The notes beneath the pieces were generated by a model. That model was not told the DNA's origin and did no database searches. It worked only from the letters and a program-made list of their open reading frames with translations. Shown piece after piece: positions 1 to 11,624 of a DNA stretch of 64,000 bases. Source of the stretch: Prosopocoilus inquinatus (taxonomy: Eukaryota; Arthropoda; Insecta; Coleoptera; Lucanidae); contig JAYKNF010000021.1 of the NCBI GenBank assembly GCA_036172665.1, positions 646,537 through 710,536 of the forward strand, written 5' to 3'. Every line of letters starts with the position of its first letter. Within the stretch, counting starts at the first letter, position 1. Both the position numbers and the translations under genes were made by a program.

Positions 1-150
1 AATAGTTTTAAACGAAACAACACGCATTAGCGTTGTTCCTGTGATGTATCTAATCGATACTTACTCATCTATCATGTTATTTGACGTTTGGATGGACTCC
101 AGTAACTCTGATGTGAGATACAAAGTTCTCGGACGCAGCAGTAGCTGGAA
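1..150 (+). repeat. Type A monomer with 1-base insertion (150 bp)
   Basis: The first complete unit ends ctggaaaatag instead of ctggaaatag, so one extra A makes it 150 bp. Because 150 is a multiple of three, an open frame at 41-304 runs across the junction; that frame is a consequence of the insertion. The monomer is otherwise type A (cgatac, agtagctgg) but carries gcatt where most A copies carry gtatt. Confidence 0.85.
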
Positions 151-299
151 AATAGTTTTGAACGTAACAACACGTATTAGCGTTGTTCCTGTGATGTATC
201 TAAGCGATCCTTACTTATCTAACATGTTATTTGAAGTTTGGATGGACTCCAGTAAGTCTGATGTAAGATACAAAGTTTTTGGACGCAGCAGGAGCTGGA

Positions 300-447
300 A
301 ATAGTTTTAAACGAAACAACACGCATTAGCGATGTTCCTGTGATGTATCAATCGATCCTTACTCATCTATCATGTTATTTGTCGTTTCGATGGCCTCCAG
401 TAACTCTGATGTGAGATACGACGTTTTCGGACGCAGCAGAAGCTGGA
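300..447 (+). repeat. Type C monomer, 148 bp, first of 17 in the window
   Basis: C lacks one base in gtatctaatcg (gtatcaatcg) and carries ttgtcgtttcg and gcctcc. C starts at 300, 1789, 5961, 12371, 14160, 21467, 25341, 26980, 30706, 32643, 37116, 38755, 40841, 43077, 49190, 53813 and 62462. Nearly all follow B. Sub-states trace descent: gtattaatcg at 12371; cgatcctaactc at 21467 and 30706; ttgtggtttcg at 26980, 38755 and 40841; gtataaatcg at 49190, 53813 and 62462. In a 12-mer the -1 of C cancels the +1 of J. Confidence 0.88.
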
Positions 448-894
448 AATAGTTTTAAACGAAACAACACGTATTAGCGTTGTTCCTGTGATGTATCTAA
501 GCGATCCTTACTTATCTAACATGTTATTTGACGTTTGGATGGACTCCAGTAAGTCTGATGTAAGATACAAAGTTATTGGACGCAGCAGGAGCTGGAAATA
601 GTTTTAAACGAAACAACACGCATTAGCGTTGTTCCTGTGATGTATCTAATCGATTCTTACTCACCTATCATGTTATTTGACGTTTCGATGGACTCCAGTA
701 ACTCTGAAGTGAGATACGAAGTTCTCGGACGCAGCTGAAGCTGGAGATAGTTTTAAACGAAACAACACGTATTAGCGTTGTTCCTGTGCTGTATCTAATC
801 GATCCTTACTTATCTATCATGTTATTTGTCGTTTCGATGGACTCCAGTAACTCTGATGTGAGATACGACGTTTTCGGACGCAGCAGAAGCTGGA

Positions 895-1043
895 AATAAT
901 TTTATACTAAGCAACACGCATTAGCCATGTTCCTGTGATGTATCTAATCGATCCTTACTCATCTATCATGTTATTTTAAGTTTGGATGGACTCCAGTAAC
1001 TCCGATGTGAGATACAAAGTTTTTGGACGCAGCAGGAGCTGGA
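895..1043 (+). repeat. Divergent type U monomer
   Basis: This U unit begins aataattttatactaagc, carries gccatg where others have gcgatg or gcgttg, and has ttttaagtttgg and ctccgatg. It is among the most diverged units in the window. U recurs at 5066, 23999, 35923 and 44119, always directly after T, so T U behaves as a linked pair. The copies at 23999 and 35923 share a further private change, cattggccatcttcc. Confidence 0.8.
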
Positions 1044-4000
1044 AATAGTTTTAAACGAAACAACACGTATTATCGTTGTTCCTGTGATGTATCCAATCGA
1101 TCCTTACTTATCTACTATGTTATTTGACGTTTCGATGGACTCCAGTAACTCTGATGTGAGATACGACGTTCTCGGACGCTGCAGAAGCTGGAAATAGTTT
1201 TAAATGAAACAACACGCATTAGCGTTGTTCCTGTGATGTATCTTATCGATCCTTACTCATCTATCATGTTATTTGACGTTTGGACGGACACCAGTAACTC
1301 TGATGTGAGATACAAAGTTCTAGGACGCAGCAGAAGCTGGAAATAGTTTTGAACTAAACAACACGTATTAGCGTTATTCCTGTGATGTATCTAAACGATC
1401 CTTAATTATCTAACATGTTATTTGACGTTTGGATGGACTCCAGTAAGTCTGATGTGAGACACGACGTTTTCGGACGCAGCAGCAACTGGAAATAGTTTTA
1501 AACGAAACAACACGTATTAGCGTTGTTCCTGTGATGTATCTAATCGATACTTACTCATCTATCATGTTATTTGACGTTTGGATGGACTCCAGTAACTCTG
1601 ATGTGAGATACAAAGTTCTCGGACGCAGCAGTAGCTGGAAATAATTTTGAACGAAACAACACGTATTAGCGTTGTTCCTGTGATGTATCTAAGCGATCCT
1701 TACTTATCTAACATGTTATTTGACGTTTCGATGGACTCCAGTAACTCTGATGTGAGATACGACGTTTTCGGACGCAGCAGAAGCTGGAAATAGTTTTAAA
1801 CGAAACAACACGCATTAGCGATGTTCCTGTGATGTATCAATCGATCCTTACTCATCTATCATGTTATTTGTCGTTTCGATGGCCTCCAGTAACTCTGATG
1901 TGAGATATGACGTTTTCGGACGCAGCAGAAGCTGGAAATAGTTTTAAACGAAACAACACGCATTAGCGATGTTCCTGTGATGTATCTAATCGATCCTTAC
2001 TCATCTATCATGTTATTTTACGTTTGGATGGACTCCAGTAACTCTGATGTGAGATACAAAGTTTTTGGACGAAGCAGAAGCTGGAAATAGTTTTAAACGA
2101 AACAACACGCATTAGCGATGTTCCTGTGATGTATCTAATCGATCCTTACTTATCTACTATGTTATTTTACGTTTGGATGGACTCCAGTAACTCTGATGTG
2201 AGATACAAAGTTTTTGGACGCAGCAGGAGCTGGAAATAGTTTTAAACGAAAAAACACGCATTAGCGTTGTTCCTGTGATGTATCTAATCGATCCTTACTG
2301 ATCTATCATGTTATTTGACGTTTCGATGGGCTCTAGTAATTCTGAAGAGAGATACGAAGTTTTTGGACGCAGCAGGAGCTGGAAATAGTTTTAAACGAAA
2401 CAACACGTATTAGCGTTGTTCCTGTGATGTATCTAATCGATCCTTACTCATCTATCATGTTATTTGACGTTTCGATGGACTCTAGTAATTCTGAAGAGAG
2501 ATACGAAGTTTTTGGACGCAGCAGGAGCTGGAAATAGTTTTAAACGAAATAACACGTATTAGCGTTGTTCCTGTGATGTATCTAATCGATCCTTACTTAT
2601 ATAGCATGTTATTTGACGTTTGAATGGACTCCAGTAACTCTGATGTGAGATACAAAGTTCTCGGACGCAGCAGAAGCTGGAAATAGTTTTGAACGAAACA
2701 ACACGTATTAGCGTTGTTCCTGTGATGTATCTAATCGATCCTTACTTATCTACTATGTTATTTGACGTTTCGATGGACTCCAGTAACTCTGATGTGAGAT
2801 ACGAAATTTTTGGACGCTGCAGGAGCTGGAAATAGTTTTAAACGAAACAGCACGTATTAGCGTTGTTCCTGTGATGTATCTAATCGATCCTTACTCATCT
2901 ATCATGTTATTTGACGTTTGGATGGACTCCAGTAACTCTGATGTGAGATACAAAGTTCTCGGACGCAGCAGTAGCTGGAAATAGTTTTGAACGTAACAAC
3001 ACGTATTAGCGTTGTTCCTGTGATGTATCTAAGCGATTCTTACTTATCTAACATGTTATTTGACGTTTGAATGGACTCCAGTAAGTCTGATGTAAGATAC
3101 AAAGTTCTCGGACGCAGCAGTTGCTGGAAATAGTTTTAAACGAAACAACACGCATTAGCGTTGTTCCTGTGATGTATCTAATCGATTCTTACTCATCTAT
3201 CATGTTATTTGACGTTTCGATGGACTCCAGTAACTCTGAAGTGAGATACGAAGTTCTCGGACGCAGCTGAAGCTGGAAATAGTTTTAAACGAAACAACAC
3301 GCATTAGCGATGTTCCTGTGATGTATCTAATCGATCCTTACTCATCTATCATGTTATTTTACGTTTGGATGGACTCCAGTAACTCTGATGTGTGATACAA
3401 AGTTTTTGGACGCAGCAGAAGCTGGAAATAGTTTTAAACGAAACAACACGCATTAGCGATGTTCCTGTGATGTATCTAATCGATCCTTACTTATCTACTA
3501 TGTTATTTTACGTTTGGATGGACTCCAGTAACTCTGATGTGAGATACAAAGTTTTTGGACGCAGCAGGAGCTGGAAATAGTTTTAAACGAAACAACACGC
3601 ATTAGCGTTGTTCCTGTGATGTATCTAATCGATCCTTACTCATCTATCATGTTATTTGACGTTTGGATGGACTCCAGTATCTCTGATGTGAGATACAAAG
3701 TTCTCGGACGCAGCAGAAGCTGGAAATAGTTTTGAACGAAACAACACGTATTAGCGTTGTTCCTGTGATGTATCTAAACGATCCTTGCTTATCTAACATG
3801 TTATTTGACGTTTGGATGGACTCCAGTAACTCTGATGTGTGATAAGAAATTTTCGGACGCAGCAGAAGCTGGAAATAGTTTTAAACGAAACAACACGCAT
3901 TAGCGTTGTTCCTGTGATGTATCTAATCGATCCTTACTCATCTATCATGTTATTTGACGTTTCGATGGACTCTAGTAATTCTGAAGAGAGATACGAAGTT

Positions 4001-4320
4001 TTTGGACGCAGCAGGAGCTGGAAATAGTTTTAAACGAAATAACACGTATTAGCGTTGTTCCTGTGATGTATCTAATCGATCCTTACTTATATAGCATGTT
4101 ATTTGACGTTTGAATGGACTCCAGTAACTCTGATGTGAGATACAAAGTTCTCGGACGCAGCAGAAGCTGGAAATAGTTTTGAACGAAACAACAAGTATTA
4201 GCGTTGTTCCTGTGATGTATCTAATCGATCCTTACTTATCTACTATGTTATTTGACGTTTCGATGGACTCCAGTAACTCTGATGTGAGATACGAAATTTT
4301 TGGACGCAGCAGGAGCTGGA

Positions 4321-7300
4321 AATAGTTTTAAACGAAACAACACGTATTAGCGTTGTTCCTGTGATGTATCTAATCGATCCTTACTCATCTATCATGTTAT
4401 TTGAAGTTTGGATGGACTCCAGTAACTCTGATGTGAGATACAAAGTTCTCGGACGCAGCAGTAGCTGGAAATAGTTTTGAACGTAACAGCACGTATTAGC
4501 GTTGTTCCTGTGATGTATCTAAGCGATCCTTACTTATCTAACATGTTATTTGACGTTTGGATGGACTCCAGTAAGTCTGATGTAAGATACAAAGTTTTTG
4601 GACGCAGCAGGAGCTGGAAATAGTTTTAAACGAAACAACACGCATTAGCGTTGTTCCTGTGATGTATCTATTCGATTCTTACTTATCTAACATGTTATTT
4701 GACGTTTGGATGGACTCCAGTAAGTCTGATGTAAGATACAAAGTTCTCGGACGCAGCAGTTGCTGGAAATAGTTTTAAAGGAAACAACACGCATTAGCGT
4801 TGTTCCTGTGATGTATCTAATCGATTCTTACTCACCTATCATGTTATTTGACGTTTCGATGGACTCCAGTAACTCTGAAGTGAGATACGAAGTTCTCGGA
4901 CGCAGCTGAAGCTGGAGATAGTTTTAAACGAAACAACACGTATTAGCGTTGTTCCTGTGCTGTATCTAATCGATCCTTATTTATCTATCATGTTATTTGT
5001 CGTTTCGATGGACTCCAGTAACTCTGATGTGAGATACGACGTTTTCGGACGCAGCAGAAGCTGGAAATAGTTTTAAACTAAGCAACACGCATTAGCCATG
5101 TTCCTGTGATGTATCTAATCGATCCTTACTCATCTATCATGTTATTTTACGTTTGGATGGACTCCAGTAACTCCGATGTGAGATACAAAGTTTTTGGACG
5201 CAGCAGGAGCTGGAAATAGTTTTAAACGAAACAACACGTATTATCGTTGTTCCTGTGATGTATCCAATCGATTCTTACTTATCTACTATGTTATTTGACG
5301 TTTGGATGGACTCCAGTAACTCTGATGTGAGATACAAAGTTTATCGGAAGCAGCAGAAGCTGCAAATAGTTTTAAATGAAACAACACGCATTAGCGTTGT
5401 TCCTGTGATGTATCTTATCGATCCTTACTCATCTATCATGTTATTTGACGTTTGGACGGACACCAGTAACTCTGATGTGAGATACAAAGTTCTAGGACGC
5501 AGCAGAAGCTGGAAATAGTTTTGAACGAAACAACACGTATTAGCGTTGTTCCTGTGATGTATCTAAACGATCCTTAATTATCTAACATGTTATTTGACAT
5601 TTGGATGGACTCCAGTAAGTCTGATGTGAGATACGACGTTTTCGGACGCAGCAGCAACTGGAAATAGTTTTAAATGAAACAACACGTATTAGCGTTGTTC
5701 CTGTGATGTATCTAATCGATACTTACTCATCTATCATGTTATTTGACGTTTGGATGGACTCCAGTAACTCTGATGTGAGATACAAAGTTCTCGGACGCAG
5801 CAGTAGCTGGAAATAAGTTTGAACGAAACAACACGTATTAGCGTTGTTCCTGTGATGTATCTAAGCGATCCTTACTTATCTAACATGTTATTTGACGTTT
5901 CGATGGACTCCAGTAACTCTGATGTGAGATACGACGTTTTCGGACGCAGCAGAAGCTGGAAATAGTTTTAAACGAAACAACACGCATTAGCGATGTTCCT
6001 GTGATGTATCAATCGATCCTTACTCATCTATCATGTTATTTGTCGTTTCGATGGCCTTCAGTAACTCTGATGTGAGATACGACGTTTTCGGACGCAGCAG
6101 AAGCTGGAAATAGTTTTAAACGAAACAACACGCATTAGCGATGTTCCTGTGATGTATCTAATCGATCCTTACTCATCTATCATGTTATTTTACGTTTTTA
6201 TGGACTCCAGTAACTCTGATGTGAGATACAAAGTTTTTGGACGCAGCAGAAGCTGGAAATAGTTTTAAACGAAACAACACCCATTAGCGATGTTCCTGTG
6301 ATGTATCTAATCGATCCTTACTTATCTACTATGTTATTTTACGTTTGGATGGACTCCAGTAACTCTGATGTGAGATACAAAGTTTTTGGACGCAGCAGGA
6401 GCTGGAAATAGTTTTAAACGAAAAAACACGCATTAGCGTTGTTCCTGTGATGTATCTAATCGATCCTTACTCATCTATCATGTTATTTGACGTTTCGATG
6501 GACTCTAGTAATTCTGAAGAGAGATACGAAGTTTTTGGACGCAGCAGGAGCTGGAAATAGTTTTAAACGAAACAACACGTATTAGCGTTGTTCCTGTGAT
6601 GTATCTAATCGATCCTTACTCATCTATCATGTTATTTGACGTTTCGATGGACTCTAGTAATTCTGAAGAGAGATACGAAGTTTTTGGACGCAGCAGGAGC
6701 TGGAAATAGTTTTAAACGAAATAACACGTATTAGCGTTGTTCCTGTGATGTATCTAATCGATCCTTACTTATATAGCATGTTATTTGACGTTTGAATGGA
6801 CTCCAGTAACTCTGATGTGAGATACAAAGTTCTCGGACGCAGCAGAAGCTGGAAATAGTTTTGAACGAAACAACACGTATTAGCGTTGTTCCTGTGATGT
6901 ATCTAATCGATCCTTACTTATCTACTATGTTATTTGACGTTTCGATGGACTCCAGTAACTCTGATGTGAGATACGAAATTTTTGGACGCTGCAGGAGCTG
7001 GAAATAGTTTTAAACGAAACAACACGTATTAGCGTTGTTCCTGTGATGTATCTAATCGATCCTTACTCATCTATCATGTTATTTGACGTTTGGATGGACT
7101 CCAGTAACTCTGATGTGAGATACAAAGTTCTCGGACGCAGCAGTAGCTGGAAATAGTTTTGAACGTAACAACACGTATTAGCGTTGTTCCTGTGATGTAT
7201 CTAAGCGATTCTTACTTATCTAACATGTTATTTGACGTTTGAATGGACTCCAGTAAGTCTGATGTAAGATACAAAGTTTTTGGACGCAGCAGGAGCTGGA

Positions 7301-8194
7301 ATTAGTTTTAAACGAAACAACACGCATTAGCGTTGTTCCTGTGATGTATCTAATCGATTCTTACTTATCTAACATGTTATTTGACGTTTGGATGGACTCC
7401 AGTAAGTCTGATGTAAGATACAAAGTTCTCGGACGCAGCAGTTGCTGGAAATAGTTTTAAACGAAACAACACGCATTAGCGTTGTTCCTGTGATGTATCT
7501 AATCGATTCTTACTCATCTATCATGTTATTTGACGTTTCGATGGACTCCAGTAACTCTGAAGTGAGATACGAAGTTCTCGGACGCAGCTGAAGCTGGAAA
7601 TAGTTTTAAACGAAACAACACGCATTAGCGATGTTCCTGTGATGTATCTAATCGATCCTTACTCATCTATCATGTTATTTTACGTTTGGATGGACTCCAG
7701 TAACTCTGATGTGTGATACAAAGTTTTTGGACGCAGCAGAAGCTGGAAATAGTTTTAAACGAAACAACACGCATTAGCGATGTTCCTGTGATGTATCTAA
7801 TCGATCCTTACTTATCTACTATGTTATTTTACGTTTGGATGGACTCCAGTAACTCTGATGTGAGATACAAAGTTTTTGGACGCAGCAGGAGCTGGAAATA
7901 GTTTTAAACGAAACAACACGCATTAGCGTTGTTCCTGTGATGTATCTAATCGATCCTTACTCATCTATCATGTTATTTGACGTTTGGATGGACTCCAGTA
8001 TCTCTGATGTGAGATACAAAGTTCTCGGACGCAGCAGAAGCTGGAAATAGTTTTGAACGAAACAACACGTATTAGCGTTGTTCCTGTGATGTATCTAAAC
8101 GATCCTTACTTATCTAACATGTTATTTGACGTTTGGATGGACTCCAGTAACTCTGATGTGTGATAAGAAATTTTCGGACGCAGCAGAAGCTGGA
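4321..8194 (+). repeat. 28/29-monomer higher-order repeat, copy 2
   Basis: Monomers 30-55 read A2 R R2 S T U J K L A B C D E F F G H A2 R R2 S D E Q M. They match copy 1 down to private states, such as the extra As in gaaaaaacacg (2250 and 6422), the gcagctgaagctggagatag junction (731 and 4902) and gtgtgataagaaa in M (3838 and 8159). Correspondence ends at 8195: copy 1 continues with F (gaagag) while copy 2 switches to I' and then J, so the exchange point that ended this periodicity lies close to 8195-8340. Confidence 0.88.
5215..5364 (+). repeat. Type J monomer, 150 bp, first of 45 in the window
   Basis: J differs from other types by tttatcgg in place of ttctcgg (one base longer) and by ending gaagctgc rather than gaagctgg. 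It is followed by aaatgaaac in the next unit. J starts at 5215, 8344, 9537, 10432, 11625, 13264, 13712, 15053, 15949, 17142, 19080, 19827, 24446, 26234, 28022, 28618, 29811, 31301, 32791, 33686, 35177, 36370, 38009, 39797, 41734, 42331, 44566, 45461, 46952, 47549, 48444, 50232, 51127, 52022, 52470, 53216 (chimeric), 54855, 56048, 56794, 57987, 59180, 60373, 60821, 61716 and 63653. This copy has a V-like 5' half (tattatcg, ccaatcg), so it looks like a V/J chimera. None occurs before 5215. Confidence 0.88.
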
Positions 8195-10431
8195 AATAGT
8201 TTTAAACGAAACAACACGCATTAGCGTTGTTCCTGTGATGTATCTAATCGATCCTTACTCATCTGTCATGTTATTTGACGTTTCGATGGACTCTAGTAAT
8301 TCTGATGTGAGATACGAAGTTTTTGGACGCAGCAGGACCTGGAAATAGTTTTAAACGAAACAACACGTATTAGCGTTGTTCCTGTGATGTATCTAATCGA
8401 TCCTTACTCATCTATCATGTTATTTGACGTTTGGATGGACTCCAGTAACTCTGATGTGAGATACAAAGTTTATCGGAAGCAGCAGAAGCTGCAAATAGTT
8501 TTAAATGAAACAACACGCATTAGCGTTGTTCCTGTGATGTATCTTATCGATCCTTACACATCTATCATGTTATTTGACGTTTCGATGGACTCTAGTAATT
8601 CTGAAGAGAGATACGAAGTTTTTGGACGCAGCAGGAGCTGGAAATAGTTTTAAACGAAATAACACGTATTAGCGTTGTTCCTGTGATGTATCTAATCGAT
8701 CCTTACTTATATAGCATGTTATTTGACGTTTGAATGGACTCCAGTAACTCTGATGTGAGATACAAAGTTCTCGGACGCAGCAGAAGCTGGAAATAGTTTT
8801 GAACGAAACAACACGTATTAGCGTTGTTCCTGTGATGTATCTAATCGATCCTTACTCATCTATCATGTTATTTGACGTTTGGATGGATTCCAGTAACTCT
8901 GATGTGAGATACAAAGTTTTTGGACGCAGCAGGAGCTGGAAATAGTTTTAAACGAAACAGCACGCATTAGCGTTGTTCCTGTGATGTATCTAATCGATCC
9001 TTACTTATATAGCATGTTATTTGACGTTTGAATGGACTCCAGTAACTCTGATGTGAGATACAAAGTTCTCGGACGCAGCAGAAGCTGGAAATAGTTTTGA
9101 ACGAAACAACACGTATTAGCGTTGTTCCTGTGATGTATCAAATCGATCCTTACTTATCTAATATGTTATTTGACGTTTCGATGGACTCCAGTAACTCTGA
9201 TGTGAGATACGAAATTTTCGGACGCAGCAGAAGCTGGAAATAGTTTTAAACGAAACAACACGCATTAGCGTTGTTCCTGTGATGTATCTAATCGATCCTT
9301 ACTTATCTGTCATGTTATTTGACGTTTCGATGGACTCTAGTAATTCTGATGTGAGATACGAAGTTTTTGGACGCAGCAGGAGCTGGAAATAGTTTTAAAC
9401 GAAACAACACGTATTAGCGTTGTTCCTGTGATGTATCTAATCGATCCTTACTCATCTATCATGTTATTTGACGTTTGGATGGACTCCAGTAACTCTGATG
9501 TGAGATACAAAGTTTTTGGACGCAGCAGAAGCTGGAAATAGTTTTAAACGAAACAACACGCATTAGCTATGTTCCTGTGATGTATCTAATCGATCCTTAC
9601 TTATCTACTATGTTATTTTACGTTTGGATGGACTCCAGTAACTCTGATGTGAGATACAAAGTTTATCGGAAGCAGCAGAAGCTGCAAATAATTTTAAATG
9701 AAACAACACGCTTTAGCGTTGTTCCTGTGATGTATCTTATCGATCCTTACTCATCTATCATGTTATTTGACGTTTGGACGGACACCAGTAACTCTGATGT
9801 GAGATACAAAGTTCTAGGACGCAGCAGAAGCTGGAAATAGTTTTGAACGAAACAACACGTATTAGCGTTGTTCCTGTGATGTATCTAAACGATCCTTAAT
9901 TATCTAACATGTTATTTGACGTTTGGATGGACTCCAGTAAGTCTGATGTGAGATACGACGTTTTCGGACGCAGCAGCAACTGGAAATAGTTTTAAACGAA
10001 ACAACACGTATTAGCGTTGTTCCTGTGATGTATCTAATCGATACTTACTCATCTATCATGTTATTTGACGTTTGGATGGACTCCAGTAACTCTGATGTGA
10101 GATACAAAGTTCTCGGACGCAGCAGTAGCTGGAAATAATTTTGAACGAAACAAAACGTATTAGCGTTGTTCCTGTGATGTATCTAAGCGATCCTTACTTA
10201 TCTAACATGTTATTTGACGTTTGGATGGACACCAGTAACTCTGATGTGTGATACGAAATTTTCGGACGCAGCAGAAGCTGGAAATAGTTTTAAACGAAAC
10301 AACACGCATTAGCGTTGTTCCTGTGATGTATCTAATCGATCCTTACTCATCTGTCATGTTATTTGACGTTTCGATGGACTCTAGTAATTCTGATGTGAGA
10401 TACGAAGTTTTTGGACGCAGCAGGAGCTGGA
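8195..10431 (+). repeat. Mosaic segment of satellite monomers
   Basis: Monomers 56-70 read I' J F' G W G-like H I Q/D E/J K L A B/M I'. The segment joins the end of the 28/29-mer periodicity to the first 8-mer. The J at 9537 has an E-like 5' half (cttatctact, ttttacg) and a J 3' end, which marks an exchange between E and J. The unit at 10134 begins like B (aataattttg, ctaagcg) and ends like M (gatgtgtgatacg), and the same B/M chimera recurs at 15651, 19529 and 33388. Confidence 0.8.
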
Positions 10432-11624
10432 AATAGTTTTAAACGAAACAACACTTATTAGCGTTGTTCCTGTGATGTATCTAATCGATCCTTACTCATC
10501 TATCATGTTATTTGACGTTTGGATGGGCTCCAGTAACTCTGATGTGAGATACAAAGTTTATCGGAAGCAGCAGAAGCTGCAAATAGTTTTAAATGAAACA
10601 ACACGCATTAGCGTTGTTCCTGTGATGTATCTTATCGATCCTTACTCATCTATCATGTTATTTGACGTTTCGATGGACTCTAGTAATTCTGAAGAGAGAT
10701 ACGAAGTTTTTGGACGCAGCAGGAGCTGGAAATAGTTTTAAACGAAATAACACGTATTAGCGTTGTTCCTGTGATGTATCTAATCTATCCTTACTTATAT
10801 AGCATGTTATTTGACGTTTGAATGGACTCCAGTAACTCTGATGTGAGATACAAAGTTCTCGGACGCAGCAGAAGCTGGAAATAGTTTTGAACGAAACAAC
10901 ACGTATTAGCGTTGTTCCTGTGATGTATCTAATCGATCCTTACTCATCTATCATGTTATTTGACGTTTGGATGGACTCCAGTAACTCTGATGTGAGATAC
11001 AAAGTTTTTGGACGCAGCAGGAGCTGGAAATAGTTTTAAACGAAACAACACGCATTAGCGTTGTTCCTGTGATGTATCTAATCGATCCTTACTCATCTAT
11101 CATGTTATTTGACGTTTCGATGGACTCTAGTAATTCTGAAGAGAGATACGAAGTTTTTGGACGCAGCAGGAGCTGGAAATAGTTTTAAACGAAATAACAC
11201 GTATTAGCGTTGTTCCTGTGATGTATCTAATCGATCCTTACTTATATAGCATGTTATTTGACGTTTGAATGGACTCCAGTAACTCTGATGTGAGATACAA
11301 AGTTCTCGGACGCAGCAGAAGCTGGAAATAGTTTTGAACGAAACAACAGGTATTAGCGTTGTTCCTGTGATGTATCTAATCGATCCTTACTTATCTACTA
11401 TGTTATTTGACGTTTCGATGGACTCCAGTAACTCTGATGTGAGATACGAAATTTTCGGACGCAGCAGAAGCTGGAAATAGTTTTAAACGAAACAATACGC
11501 ATTAGCGTTGTTCCTGTGATGTATCTAATCGATCCTTACTCATCTATCATGTTATTTGACGTTTCGATGGACTCTAGTAATTCTGATGTGAGATACGAAG
11601 TTTTTGGACGCAGCAGGAGCTGGA
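10432..11624 (+). repeat. 8-mer higher-order repeat J F' G W F G H I, copy 1 (1193 bp)
   Basis: Eight monomers, one of them the 150-bp J, give exactly 1193 bp. Further copies start at 15949, 17142, 19827 and 33686. This copy has tttatcggaagc in J, as does the one at 33686, whereas the three middle copies share gattatcggaagcaac. Private changes here include tctatcc in the first G, acaggtatt in H and caatacg in I. Confidence 0.86.

Larger units (their letters stand above)
1..4320 (+). repeat. 28/29-monomer higher-order repeat, copy 1
   Basis: Monomers 1-29 read A R C R S T U V K L A B C D E F F G H A2 R S D E Q M F G H. Monomers from 448 onward align one-to-one with those from 4619, at an offset of 4171 bp near 731, 4172 near 2251 and 4321 near 3392. 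The first step of +1 comes from a 150-bp J-type unit in copy 2 at 5215 where copy 1 has V at 1044. The second, +149, comes from an extra R2 monomer in copy 2 at 7301. The K L A B C D E F G H stretch inside it is a segment of the 12-mer found further right. Confidence 0.88.

Noticed and set aside
3392..3580. Recurrent 62-codon open frames starting near the gatgtgtgatac of D or M units (for example 8160, 10248, 33502, 61532)
   Set aside because: They run from a variant base in one unit to the usual tag stop in the next, which any 149-bp repeat with sparse stops will give; no independent coding evidence.
5255..5518. Recurrent 87-codon open frame beginning at a GTG in each J unit (dozens of copies to 63693-63956)
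   Set aside because: It arises because J is 150 bp and lets a frame cross one junction. Copies differ at many amino-acid-changing sites, there is no ribosome-binding or promoter context, and the frame lies inside tandem satellite units.
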